Assembly: GCA_025765595.1 (NCBI GenBank)
Contig: JAIVFH010000016.1
Location: forward strand, 310,001 to 374,000
DNA length: 64,000 bases
From: Obelidium mucronatum
Lineage: Eukaryota > Chytridiomycota > Chytridiomycetes > Chytridiales > Chytriomycetaceae
Reading direction: 5' to 3'
The notes beneath the pieces were generated by a model, which had not been told where the DNA came from, made no database searches, and saw only the letters and a list, made by a program, of their open reading frames with translations. Below, one piece after another: positions 35,120-45,706 of this stretch (positions are counted from its first letter, which is position 1; every line of letters begins with the position of its first letter). The translations under genes and the position numbers were made by a program.

Positions 35120-38100
35120 TTAATTTCTCTTTTTGAATGCATCTTCCGCCATTTTCATAAGAACGCGACGTCCTTCTTCTCCTGTTTCACCCACCAAACG
35201 TGCAAAGAACGCATCTTCATCGTCAACGTTCTTTTGAAGCAAGATATGGGGCTCTCCGAATTCAACAAGTTTTCCTTGATCTAAAACCATGACGTTGTCA
35301 TAATCAATGATTGTTTGCTGCAAGCTTTCAAATTAGAACATGGATGGAAAGCTCAAAAGAAAGTGCCAAACCAAGCGGTGTGCTATTGTCAAAGTAGTGG
35401 CGCCGTAAAAGACACCACCACGGTCCCTCAAGACCCTCCCAATCAAAGCATCCGTGTTCAAGTCAACATTGGATGTGGCTTCATCCATCACAAACACCCG
35501 ACTCTTCCTCAAAATCGCACGTGCAAGGCAAATCAATTGTCTCTCTCCAACGCTCCAATTCCCACCATTTTCGCTCACAAATGAATCTAGTTTTCCAGGG
35601 AGTAAAGAAACTTGGGTTTCAAGTTGAACGGCACTGAGTGCAGCCCAGAGATCTGAATCTGATTGGGATAGTGTGGGATCCAAGTTGAATCGAAGAGTTC
35701 CACGAAAGCAAAATGGATCTTGGGGAATGATTGAGATCGAGGAGCGAAGTGTATGAAGAGGAATTTGTGATGTTGGCAATGAGTCAATTGTGATTGTTCC
35801 AGATGGTTGCACAAGACGGAAGAGCGCCTGAGTTTCTTATTGAATATGAAAGCTTCAAAGATAGAGAATAATTACCTGCAATAAACTAGATTTTCCCGCA
35901 CCGGTTCTACCAACAATTCCAACAGTCGATCCAGCGGGAATCTTGACGCTAACATTGTTAAGCACATTTTTTTCACTGGGAGGATAGCGCAAGGACAAGC
36001 TCTTGAATTCAATTTCACCCCTGCTTGGCCAATTTTCAGGAGGCGTGATAACTGGCTCATCCGGACCCGGTTCTGCAGGAATTTTCGTATACTCCAACAC
36101 TCTTTCCGCCGAAGTCATCAGATTTTCAGCTTCCGCCGATTGCCGGAACGCCCATTGCAATGATCCCACCAAATTGAGCGAATAGGTTAGAATCAAACCA
36201 ACGTTTGCACCTGACAGCTGAAGTGCTGTAACTCTGCTCACCGCCACCGTCGTGAAAACAACGATAGCGAGAAAAGTCGCACTGATAACATCGAGACGCA
36301 TTCCAAGCCAACGTCCAATGGTTAGATACAGAATAGAAATTCTCGTGTTGTTATTTTGAAGTTCCATAAAGTTCTGAAGGAATCTGGCTTCGGCACCGAA
36401 CGCTCGAACTGTGCTCAGACCTTCCAATGTGGCCGGAATCGTTGCGTATACTGGAGATCGCGTGATTGCTTCTTCTCGTTTGACTTGTCGGGATGTTGTT
36501 ACATAAAGTTTTCTGATTTTCCAGAAGATGTAACCCATCGGTGGAATAATCACGAGCACGATAGGTAAAATTGTGCATGCGAGAATGATGGTACTAAGCG
36601 CAGAAAGAAGAGCAACGGCGAAATCAAACAATGTCCATGGTAAGTTCTCATCGACACGATTCAAGTCGCTCGACATTCTGTTCATGATTCGTCCAGCAGG
36701 ATTTTCAATGAAAAACCGCATTTCCGCATTAAAAACACTCTTGACGACTTCTTGAGACAGTTTCAAAGAGCTCTTAACACACAGCATGAAAAAGAGCAGA
36801 GAGCGAGCAACAACGATAGAGACTGAAACAACGGCCAAAACCAAAAAAGCCCAGCCCCATTTCGGATCATGTTGATCTTGATTATTCTGACCTGACCATT
36901 GACCCAGCCACCAATCCGTGATAATGAGGAGGATATTCCCCAAAACCAACGCACAAACGAGAACTGTGATAGAGAACCAAGATGATCCCGCGCGAAAATA
37001 GTCTCGATAAACTGCCAAATCCACTGTTCCTTTGGCAGCTTCTTCCTTGACAAACTCAGTAGGCGCCCCCTTCTTCGCTGTTTCGTCTTCAATCACAATG
37101 TCCTTGGCGATTTCTTGTTTACTTAAGGAGCTAGCACCCAACATTTCTGACCCTTCTTCTCCTTTTTGCTCAGTGAATTCTTTCATTAGGGTGCTGAAGC
37201 TGGATTCGGTATTCATCACAATCTCATATTTTCCCACGGCCTTGATTTCACCGTTTTCGAGCAACACCACGTTATCTGCGCCTTTGACATATTGCAATTG
37301 ATGAGTAACCAAAATCCTGGCCTTATCCTTCAAGAGGCCGTTGATGCAGTCGTTAAAAAGCTGCCGCCCAACCTTCGCATCAACCGCGCTTAATGGATCA
37401 TCCAAAAGGTAAAGATCCGCGTCACTGTAACAAGCTCTCGCTAGCGCCAAACGCGCCTTCTGCCCACCACTTAATGTAACACCACGTTCTCCAACAAGAG
37501 TCTCTAATCCATGCTCGAAAATCTCAAGGTCTCGGGTGAGAGCACACGACTTGATGACTCTCGTCAGCTTTTGAGCGTCAAGTGGGGAACCAAAGAGAAT
37601 ATTCTCTTGAATCGAACCGCTAAGGATCCAAGGAGTCTGTGATGCATAAGCGATGCGTGTGTTGGGTGCAGTTTGAATAGAGCCAGCGACACATTCCATT
37701 TCACGAAGAATAGCATTGAGGAGAGACGATTTTCCTGATCCGACAGGTCCAATAAGGACAGTCATTTGGAATTTGTCAAGAGAAAGAGAGATATCTTTTA
37801 GGATTGACCTTGGCGCTGGTGCTGTTGTTGCGCGGTCGGTTTGCATAAAGGTTGGATCCCCTTTTGGTTGTTTGGTATCAGTTGGTGCCGCCAAAGGAGA
37901 TATAGGCCATGTAAAAGACGCATTTTGGAGGGTAAGAATTTTCGAGGGATGAATGGCTTGATGATCGCCATTGTTAGATGTGGTTGATTCGATTTCAGGG
38001 AGGAGCAAGAATTTCTGGATTCTGCGAAATGAAACAAGAGACTCAATGGAAAACTGAAGACCCATTGGAAACCGAAATCCCATGTTCCACTTCAAACTTT

Positions 38101-39387
38101 GTAAAAGAACAACTGTGGTGAATACTTTTGAGGGCGTCAAAACCCCACCCATTAGATAGAAGGAGCCAAAGGCGAAGAGTTCAATGATACACGAGAATGT
38201 TTGATAGAACGCGAGATTGATTGCGCGGAGAATTGACGCTTTCCACATCTTAACAAGTTGTTAGTTTCATTCTAAACGAAAAAAAGACACAATACAAACC
38301 ATTGCAACTTCTTGTTTTCTCAAATTATCCACATTATCCATCAAAGGTTTTTCCCAAGCATATAGCTTAACCATCATGATTCCGTTAAGCATGTCGCTTA
38401 CATATTTTAGCCTTGAGTCTCGAGGTTCAACAGTAGCTCGTCGATAAACACCAAACATTTTGCTGACGAAACCTTGAACAGGAATAACCAGCAACGTGAC
38501 ACCACTAGCAACAAATGCGGCATTTTCAATCTGCTGATACAACAGAAATGTCACAATAACTAGAAGGAAAGGCCCAATCAAGATGAACAAGAAAAAGTTT
38601 GCCGCCTCTTCAAAGCGATTCACATCATTTGCCACCAAGTTCACAATGTATCCAGATGAAGATGTGTGGGAAATCGATAACTTCATGCACTTTTTGTAAA
38701 TGGCCGAAATGAACGCTATCCGAAGTTGGGCGCCAAGTCGGTTGGTCATCCACCACGACACATGGTGCAAAATGGCAACAGTGATCGCGCACAAAGACAA
38801 GACAGTGCAGTACGTAAATCCCTTTTGTTTTTCAAGATTGAGAATTGTTAAATTGCTGAAAGAGTATCGTTTACACCAGACCTCACTGTATTCCGCCACA
38901 GGATTCTGAAACCAAATCAACAGCTTACTCAAGAAAGAAGCTGATGTGAGAAGCACCGCTTCTTCAAGAAGGAAGAAAAAGGTGGCAGCCAACGTCAGGT
39001 TCCTGTTGACATTGAGAGTAACCCACGCCTGCATGGTCATTTACTTCAATACGCATCCAGAGAAGACGTTAGTAGCTGTTTCAGCTTACCAGAGATGCCT
39101 TTTCCTTGCGGTAATTCACTTCCTTGTGCCAAGCTGTCAACAATGTGGCCGACAGTCGCTCCGCATCGTCCTCATCGTTGTTCAGCGGCCAGTCACTTTC
39201 GTCCAGCTGAGTTTTTTCGCCTCGCTTGATCGCCTCGTTGACGTAGCTTGAAAGGCGTTAGCAAGGAGGCAGTACTCCATGCACTCAATGGCAACGTATA
39301 CCTGTAGGTCCACCGGATAAAGAATGGGGCATCCTGTCTCCGGACCAAGCGGGGTATCTTCTTGCCCTCTGGGTTTGCATCGCTCAT
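35120..39387 (-). CDS. ABC transporter, subfamily C (MRP-like)
   Basis: Full-size ABCC exporter with two transmembrane domains and two nucleotide-binding domains. N-terminus: [21 protein letters not shown]1 has [18 protein letters not shown] and [17 protein letters not shown]1: Walker [12 protein letters not shown], signature [14 protein letters not shown], Walker [13 protein letters not shown], with Asp in place of the catalytic Glu, as usual in ABCC NBD1. TMD2 has the [23 protein letters not shown] stretch. NBD2: Walker [43 protein letters not shown] and [12 protein letters not shown] with the Glu kept. It lacks the extra N-terminal TMD0, so it resembles short MRPs (ABCC4 type). At least four introns. 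Substrate cannot be told from sequence. Confidence 0.93.
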
Positions 39388-39700
39388 TGTGTTGTTCTTC
39401 GTTCCGGCCGGATCTGGGCTGTCTCAGCTTGGTAATTTTTTGAAGTCCTTCCGATTTCCGGAGTAGATTTCAAATTCAAAAGTGGAAACACCCGGAAGAT
39501 CCAGAACCGCAATCCGTCAATTACTAATAATAGAAACGAGGAGCATTGCTCAGTCCATATTGCCAATTTTAGACTATCCAGGCTGAGCTATTTCCGCTTG
39601 GCAGAGCTTGCATTGTCATCGTTAGTGGTGTTAACGAGGGGTTTCAGTAACAACTTGTGGAACGTATTTATTAAGTTGATATTATTACTGCTGCAACTTC
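39388..39700. other. intergenic
   Basis: About 310 bp upstream of the ABCC gene and downstream of the next minus-strand gene. No recognisable element. Confidence 0.5.
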
Positions 39701-40225
39701 TCACTCATAATAAATAGCATACTTTTTCTCATGAACTGCGTATCGCGGCTTCTGGCCAGTTAAGTCATGGATCTGGGACAACAACGCAGCACGGAATTTC
39801 GTCTCTCCGTCCTCATCCTTCTTGTTGCTGCCGAACACAGGATAAGTGAGGGTGTAACCATCAATATATACCCCACTTCCTCTTTTGAATGCAAACAAAA
39901 CACTCGCTACTAAACGCACACTCGTAATCTCCGACGACGAGGAGTGCAAATAACAGTTAAATGGGTTCAACGCAGAATTTGAAATCGCCCAATCAAGCGA
40001 GGCATTCTTTGCTGCAAGTTTTTGTGCATTGGTTTGCAGAAGAATGTTCTGATTCAAAGTAACGACATGTTGGGTGAGGGTATCGATCTTGACATCAAGA
40101 CTCTCCTTAAGCGTTGCCAACCCTTCAACAGTCGCTTTTCCAAAAGCTGAATTATTTGAACCAACTTGATCGCAAGCCGCTTTAACAAGTTCTTCGGCAG
40201 CTGCAGTAAGCTTAGAGGTGTTCAT
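39701..40225 (-). CDS. hypothetical protein, 174 residues
   Basis: Single-exon frame starting MNTSKLTAAAEELVKAACDQ. The first half is a predicted amphipathic helix or coiled coil (VKIDTLTQHVVTLNQNILLQTNAQKLA). The second half looks globular, with strands (VRLVASVLFAFKRGSGVYIDGYTLTYPVFG) and a C-terminal YAVHEKKYAIYYE. No signal peptide, membrane helix or known domain recognised. The balanced composition and absence of internal stops support a real gene. An in-frame upstream codon is TTG, so the ATG at 40225 is taken as start. Confidence 0.6.
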   Translation of the reverse strand: MNTSKLTAAAEELVKAACDQVGSNNSAFGKATVEGLATLKESLDVKIDTLTQHVVTLNQNILLQTNAQKLAAKNASLDWAISNSALNPFNCYLHSSSSEITSVRLVASVLFAFKRGSGVYIDGYTLTYPVFGSNKKDEDGETKFRAALLSQIHDLTGQKPRYAVHEKKYAIYYE

Positions 40226-40457
40226 CAAGGGTTCAGGGGAAAAAAAGAGAAAACTTGAAGAAAAGTTGAAAAAACTTTTTTACATCAAGAAAGTCGTTTG
40301 GAAGTAGACAAGATTTCGCCTTGACTAGGTTTTCAGGCTGCAGTACTTTCAATTTGGATGATTTTTTCTCAGTTTTTATTTTTCAAACTCCGCTGCTGTC
40401 AGTCAACACTTTCTCAATCATTTGACATATTACATTATAAACATCCTTAAAAACAAT

Positions 40458-41936
40458 ATGCACGGCTCTTCCTTCACATTCCTCGCTCTCGCTGTCATTT
40501 GCCTACAACTGACTACGCAAACTTCAGCAAAAACAGATGGCAGAAGACTTGACTCGGAAACAGTTTAGTAGTAGTATTCTCGCACCTCTTCAAACCAAAA
40601 GCCAAACCGCCAATTACAGTCTGCTAACCAGAAAGAGCCACATTCTTTGTAATCCCATGTAAACAATTAAACAGGCTTGTGTTCAACCATGTGAATCGGG
40701 ATACACCTGCAACCCCTTACTCAAAGCATGCGAACTTGACAGCTCAACGGTTTCGACAGCACTTTCCAAAAATGCACCCACTCCATCTTCAACTGCACCA
40801 AAAAGAAAACCAGTTACGTCGAAAAAAAAACTTCGTGGACGATTGAATCTGTATTCTAAAAAGTATTTCTCTTATTCACATAGTGTTACGCAATGTGTAA
40901 ACGCGGATTCAGATGCAATCATTCAACCGGACACTGTGAATCCTTTGATTTTGTTGGAGCAGCGGCATCGGCGATACCAACCCTCATATCATCCAAAAAA
41001 GTATCACGGAACGATGTCCAACCAGAAATGCATCAAATTATCGACTTAAACGCTAAGGATTCCCAGAAACTAGTGTCCTTGGATTCTGATGGCCTTGTCC
41101 TGCTTGGAACCCGACGCGTTTCTCGTATTTTACCGGCACAACAAATCACGCTGCTTGGAAGCAAACGAATCACAAAACCAAAGACCGAGTCTCTAAACAA
41201 CGCGTCATTGACTCCCCCAAAAGTCCTTGGATTCCATCGCATTACAGCTCAACGATTACCACCACCACCTCGTGTCTCCTCCAAAGAGTCTGACCGAATT
41301 GCAAAGTGTGAACCTTTGGTGCTTCTTGGATCTCATCGTGTTTTGAGAGACGTGGTTGTATCTGCTGCTCCTGTTGCTGCTGCCGCTGCTGAGTCCAGCC
41401 TTCAGGAGTCACGAACAGTTGTACTTCTTGGTTCTCGCCGCGTGAATCGACGTGGCGCCTTGCAAAATTCAAGATTTGCTGATATTGCCAAGAAGGGTAT
41501 TTTCGCAAGTCTGTTTCCTCAAGCGGCGGGTGCTCATGATAGGGGTCCAACAGTTCTTGGCAGTAAGAGAGTGACAAGAATGAATCAAGTGCCTACCGTC
41601 CTGGGATCTCGCAGGGTATCACGGAATGCAGCAAAATCTGATGGAAAAGACGCTGTCGTCGCAGCCGCCGCTGGAAAGTCTTTGAACGAGGTTGTACTGC
41701 TTGGATCACGTCGGGTCTCCCGTAAATCAAAACAACTTGAAGCATCTCGAAAGAAAGCGTCTATGCTTTCAAATACCAGCAGCAAGGGAAGGCAACAAGT
41801 GAAAGCTCTTTTGTCAAGACGTGTTTCACGTGAACGCAGGGAAGTAGGCCAAGGATTCGTTGGACAAAGCAGCCAAGGATTTTCACAAACGTCATTATTA
41901 CTTGGAACAGTTTTTATTTTTGTTCTCTGGCTGTAA
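40458..41936 (+). CDS. secreted two-module Cys protein with dibasic repeat array
   Basis: Three exons (40458-40562, 40675-40812, 40884-41936) give 431 residues. A signal peptide (FTFLALAVICLQLTTQTSA) opens it. Two four-cysteine modules follow with identical spacing C-x3-C-x5-C-x6-C: residues 37-54 (CVQPCESGYTCNPLLKAC) and 82-99 (CYAMCKRGFRCNHSTGHC). The match in spacing supports the second splice despite a weak donor (GTTACG). Residues 117-397 then carry about ten dispersed copies of a unit close to V-L-L-G-S-R-R-V-S-R, separated by unrelated Ala/Ser/Lys-rich spacers. The C-terminus (SQTSLLLGTVFIFVLWL) is a short hydrophobic tail like a GPI signal or a membrane anchor. No known family recognised. 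Each unit contains a dibasic pair suited to kexin cleavage; the RRVS pattern also fits protein kinase A, but the secretion signal argues against that. Confidence 0.72.
40989..41831 (+). repeat. array of degenerate 9-11 residue repeats (VLLGSRRVSR type)
   Basis: Protein-level repeats inside the secreted gene. Units seen in order: SSKKVSR, VLLGTRRVSR, TLLGSKRITK, KVLGFHRITA, VLLGSHRVLR, VLLGSRRVNR, TVLGSKRVTR, TVLGSRRVSR, VLLGSRRVSR and ALLSRRVSR. Spacers vary from about 5 to 40 residues and are not alike, so this is selection or duplication of a short motif, not a simple tandem DNA repeat. Eight of the ten keep a dibasic RR, KR or KK pair. Confidence 0.85.
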
Positions 41937-42059
41937 ATTTTCTTCCAAATTCTCCTTTTTTTTATTTCAATCCTTGTGTTGTTTACGTGCAAAAAAAAAG
42001 ATAATGATAATAATAGCGATTTTCCCAAAAGAATAGCAGGAAAAAACGGGGATGACTGG

Positions 42060-44115
42060 TTAATAAACCTTTGACCCCTTCTTCTTTTCCACCTTCATGC
42101 TCTTCTTTATCTTCTTTGCCTCCTTATACACCAATTTCAACTCCTTTTTCAACCCTTTCAACACTTTATCCCCTGTATTCTTTAAAAACTGTGCAGTTTC
42201 TCCTTGTTTTTTGACACTTTCCACCCATATCTCTTGAGCCTGCTTCCCCGTCGCAGAATTGAGAAACTCAGTGTGCAACTTTCTCACCTTCTTCCCCGTT
42301 GATTTCAGAAACTTTTGAGTCTTTTTGACAGACTTTTTCAAGGTCTTTTTGATGGTGGTAGTAGTAGTAGTAGTAGTAGTAGCCGTTGAAGAAAACAATT
42401 CTTTGGGGACTGGGCAAGTACCGAACCCAGTTGATTGAATGAGACTTGCATGAAGAGAGGAGAGGAATTCAGACACGTCAAAGTTGGAGTATTGACTCAT
42501 TGACAAGGCCTTATAAGACGTTTCGACAAAAGTATGAAGAATGGTTGGGTCCGGGACGAGAAAGCTGTCACGATTGCAATGGATAATTTCCGACAGAGAG
42601 GTTGGTTTCTGAAGGGGTGGAGTTCTGGGGCAAGTGGGAGTATGATTGATTACCGCCGGAGAAGGTTTTGGGACGGAAAGGATGGTTTGGTTTGTTCCAG
42701 TAGGACATACTTTTGCCAAGGCGCGTGTGTATCGCGCTGGAACTGTGAGGGATTTCAGTGTCTTGGCGATACGTGTGAGACTCGTGGTTTTGCAGAGTGG
42801 TAGTTTGATGAGAGACTTTGTTGATTTGACGGTTACTCGAGGGCAGGTGCCGGCTGTAGAGAAGACGGACATTGAGGTTTCGTCTTTTCCGGTGGGGACC
42901 ATGAGGGACAAGTTGTAGGCTGGACAGGTTCCCGTGATGATTGCGCGGAACTGGGATAGTGAGCGAGGGTAGTTGGCGGGGATGCTTAATGCCTTCAATG
43001 TATCAATAAAACGGCTGAGACAGGTTTTGTACAAAGGAACTGCAACGAGCGCTTTCGAGGCGCTGTTTTTGGCTGGTTTGACAGTGATTCTCGGACAAGT
43101 AAACGAAGAAGAAGTGCTGGAGAGTGGTACAACGTCAAACTGGGAAGTACTTGCCAGACAATATTGATTCAAAATGGCCTTGAGCTGAGCAAGTGAATGA
43201 ATTTTTGCAATTGAGTTCACCCCATGGTTTGTGGTGGATCTTTGGCGATTGTTTTGTTGTTGCTTTTCAACCAAAGCCAGTTCAGATGGAGACTTTTCGG
43301 CTGGACATGTGGTGGAACCATAGAGTAGATTCTGTTTCTTGACTTTTTTGTAAACCAATGTTGGTTTGCTGGTGACGGTCGGAACAAAGGTAGGTGGTGG
43401 CGGTGGAGGCTTTGACGCACAGATTGTTGATTCGGGGGCAAATTCAGTTGGCACAATCCCTACAGATGGTGCGTGGGTAGATACTTGAGATGTGTTGGGC
43501 AGAACAAGGTACAAAGCCGAGAGAATAGTGGTAGAAGCGACAAACACAAAGAGCGACGCTCTCGCTAGAACCGACAGCGTCGAAAACTTCAGTAGCGCGG
43601 CTTTCGCAGTTAATGAAGCTGAGGCTGCGATTGCCGAAAGAGAGAGCAAGAGAGAGGCAACAAGAAGAGTCATTTCACCAGATTTCTCGACTGCTTCAGT
43701 CCTTACTGCCAAACAGTCTGGGTTGCTTTTGGACTTTGGTTGCTCAGAAATCGTTGGGACAATAGCTGGTGCTGTGGCTGTTGCTGTTGCTGGTGGGAGC
43801 GGAAGTGGAAGTGTAACTGGGACGAGTGGAGAATTCAACACATCCTCGTCCTCAATATCTTCAACAACAAGAATACTCTTATCCTTTGCATCAGCTTGGA
43901 TTTCTTCCTTGGACCATTCAATTGGGTGCACAAACTCAAAGTCAAAGTCCTTCTGAACCAAAAGGGAATCAACTCATAAACGGGTGTCTATCAAGGACTT
44001 CGAAACTTACATTGAGAGGGCCCTTCACTACCGGCGATACCGATTCTTCAACAATGTCATAGTCGGCTTCATCGGCCGGACTCAGGTGGAGTGGTTGTGG
44101 TGGCTGAGGTGCCAT
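42060..44115 (-). CDS. membrane protein with internal TCPR repeats and Lys-rich tail
   Basis: A short first exon (MAPQPPQPLHLSPADEADYD, from 44115) is joined to a large exon. After an acidic N-terminus there is a hydrophobic region with two likely membrane helices (MTLLVASLLLSLSAIAASASL and ASLFVFVASTTILSALYLVL). The long following region holds two related segments, each with TCPRxTVK followed by a KTLK(A/S)L-x4-A-x-Y pattern (around nucleotides 43100-42950 and 42860-42720) and other CP dipeptides (TTCPAEK, GTCPAYN, GTCPVPK). The last 110 residues are Lys-rich and helical (KKTLKKSVKKTQKFLKSTGK). I do not recognise a family. It is convergent with the repeat-bearing secreted gene, with only about 120 bp between stop codons. 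Confidence 0.65.
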
Positions 44116-44723
44116 GTTTGTTGTTTTTCGAGTGTGAAAGTGGCGCTGTTCTATTTATACCCTTTCTTTAAGAAACCAGTTGGGATGATTGAAGGAGATG
44201 TACCAACTTATGATGGCGAACCAAAAGCGTGATTTATAATGCTGGGGGAGTATTGCTGTAGTCTACTGTGCCACCCGCCAATGATCAAGAGATTGGCGTG
44301 ATTCCAGAAGGATTTTCGACCAAAAAACGACGTGATTTCGAAAAAAAAAAATTGTAGAATGAGAGGTTTCCTTCGTATTATTGGTGAGCATTGAAAAAAC
44401 AGGGAAAGGGGCGGAAAAAGTATGACGAGTTAAGAAGTAATTGCACTACATGAATGTTATTATTTTGAATATCATTGATTCACATTATATCTGCGACAGT
44501 ATCATCAATAGAGCTGGTGATGAGGTTAGATAAAACTCTCACGCCAGTTGATACTTCGATTTCAAAAACGCATCTTGGAATAGGCGGAGAAATAGTATTG
44601 CGATATTCCTGGAAGAAGAGTTCGTTTTCATTTTTTTTAAATACCCGTGATATCGGCTTGTGAGGCTTGGTAGATTTGTTCATTTTTCTTCCCCTGATTG
44701 TTCATGTCAACATCAGTGTCAAC
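44116..44723. other. intergenic, divergent promoter region
   Basis: About 600 bp between the TCPR-repeat membrane protein (minus) and the seven-helix receptor (plus). Short frames occur on both strands but none is convincing. Probably contains both promoters. Confidence 0.45.
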
Positions 44724-45671
44724 ATGAACACCACCACCATCAACCCCTTTCCTCTCAGCACACCGGATAAGGATCCCACACTGTTTTACTACAAATACTG
44801 TGTCATTGTGCCTCTAGACTTTGCCGGCGTTCTAGCAAATGGAACCGTGCTGTATGGGTTCATCAAAGTAAAGTCCTACCGTATGGCCTCTCGAATTGAT
44901 CGACTCTTGAGTTGCTTATGCATGCTAAACTTACTGTGGTCGCTATGCCTTGCCCTGGAAACGATTGCTGTCCTCTTCCACAACTCGGAAACGTACATTC
45001 GGTTCACGAATGCCGCGGCCTGTGTGTGGATGCAGACTACAACGTGGATTAATGTGGCGCTGGCGATGGAGCGGTGTTTTCATGTGAATGGCTGTGAAGA
45101 AGCTGTCGCCGGAAGCCGAAAGTTGCTGCTTATTGGGCAATGGGTGTCTTATAGTGCGGGCTTGGGATTTGTGTTGTGGATGAATCTTGCGATTCCGCTG
45201 GAAGAACTCAGCTTCTTCACAGGTGCTTATTTTGTACCGCCGCTTGTTTTGATTGGGACACTTGTGATTGTGGGGTTTTATGCCAAGACATATGCCTTTG
45301 CCCAAAAACAAGTGCGCGATATTGCTAGTTACAAAGGCGAACGTTATGTAAAAGCAGTGCTACGGAAGATTCTTATGAATTCCATGATAATGATGAGCTC
45401 CATCTATCTGTTTTACTTTCCGCAAGTGATTCTCTTTTATTGGGCAGCAAGAGATGAACGATCCAAGGAGGTGATGAATGCAGCCATCAACACTATCGCT
45501 GGGCTGGATCCCATTCTTGTTGCTTTGCTGGTTCTGTATTTTGTTCCTGAGGTGTGTCTATTCTTGAAGGAGCGTGTATTCGGGATGGACGGAGGAAGGA
45601 GCAAGCCTAATGATTCAGACAGCGTGGATACCTGCTCCACAGAGATTGAAAATGAAACTGGCATTCACTGA
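44724..45671 (+). CDS. seven-transmembrane receptor, class A GPCR-like
   Basis: Intronless 315-residue frame from the first in-frame ATG. The N-terminus has an N-glycosylation sequon (MNTTT). About seven hydrophobic helices follow. At the end of helix 3 is LAMERCFHV, which fits the class A E/DRY position, and helix 7 has GLDPILVALLVLYFVPEV, resembling D/NPxxY. Cytoplasmic loops are basic (KSYRMASRIDRLL, KGERYVKAVLRKI). The C-terminal tail is Ser/Asp-rich. It does not look like the Ste2 or Ste3 pheromone receptors or the cAMP-receptor family. Ligand unknown. Rhodopsin-like assignment is inference from two short motifs; the retinal Lys in helix 7 is not evident. Confidence 0.72.
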   Translation: MNTTTINPFPLSTPDKDPTLFYYKYCVIVPLDFAGVLANGTVLYGFIKVKSYRMASRIDRLLSCLCMLNLLWSLCLALETIAVLFHNSETYIRFTNAAACVWMQTTTWINVALAMERCFHVNGCEEAVAGSRKLLLIGQWVSYSAGLGFVLWMNLAIPLEELSFFTGAYFVPPLVLIGTLVIVGFYAKTYAFAQKQVRDIASYKGERYVKAVLRKILMNSMIMMSSIYLFYFPQVILFYWAARDERSKEVMNAAINTIAGLDPILVALLVLYFVPEVCLFLKERVFGMDGGRSKPNDSDSVDTCSTEIENETGIH

Positions 45672-45706
45672 CAAAGAACTGTTTTGGCTGATTTCTAAAC
45701 ACAAAA

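Noticed and set aside
35120..39387. Loss of the catalytic Glu in NBD1 of the ABC transporter as an oddity
   Set aside because: A degenerate first site is normal for ABCC transporters.
41242..41577. Minus-strand frame opposite the repeat gene
   Set aside because: No signal peptide, domain or start context. The plus-strand repeats and the Cys modules give the coherent product.
40989..41831. RRVS units as protein kinase A sites
   Set aside because: They fit the PKA consensus, but the protein has a signal peptide and disulfide-type modules, so it should not meet cytosolic PKA.
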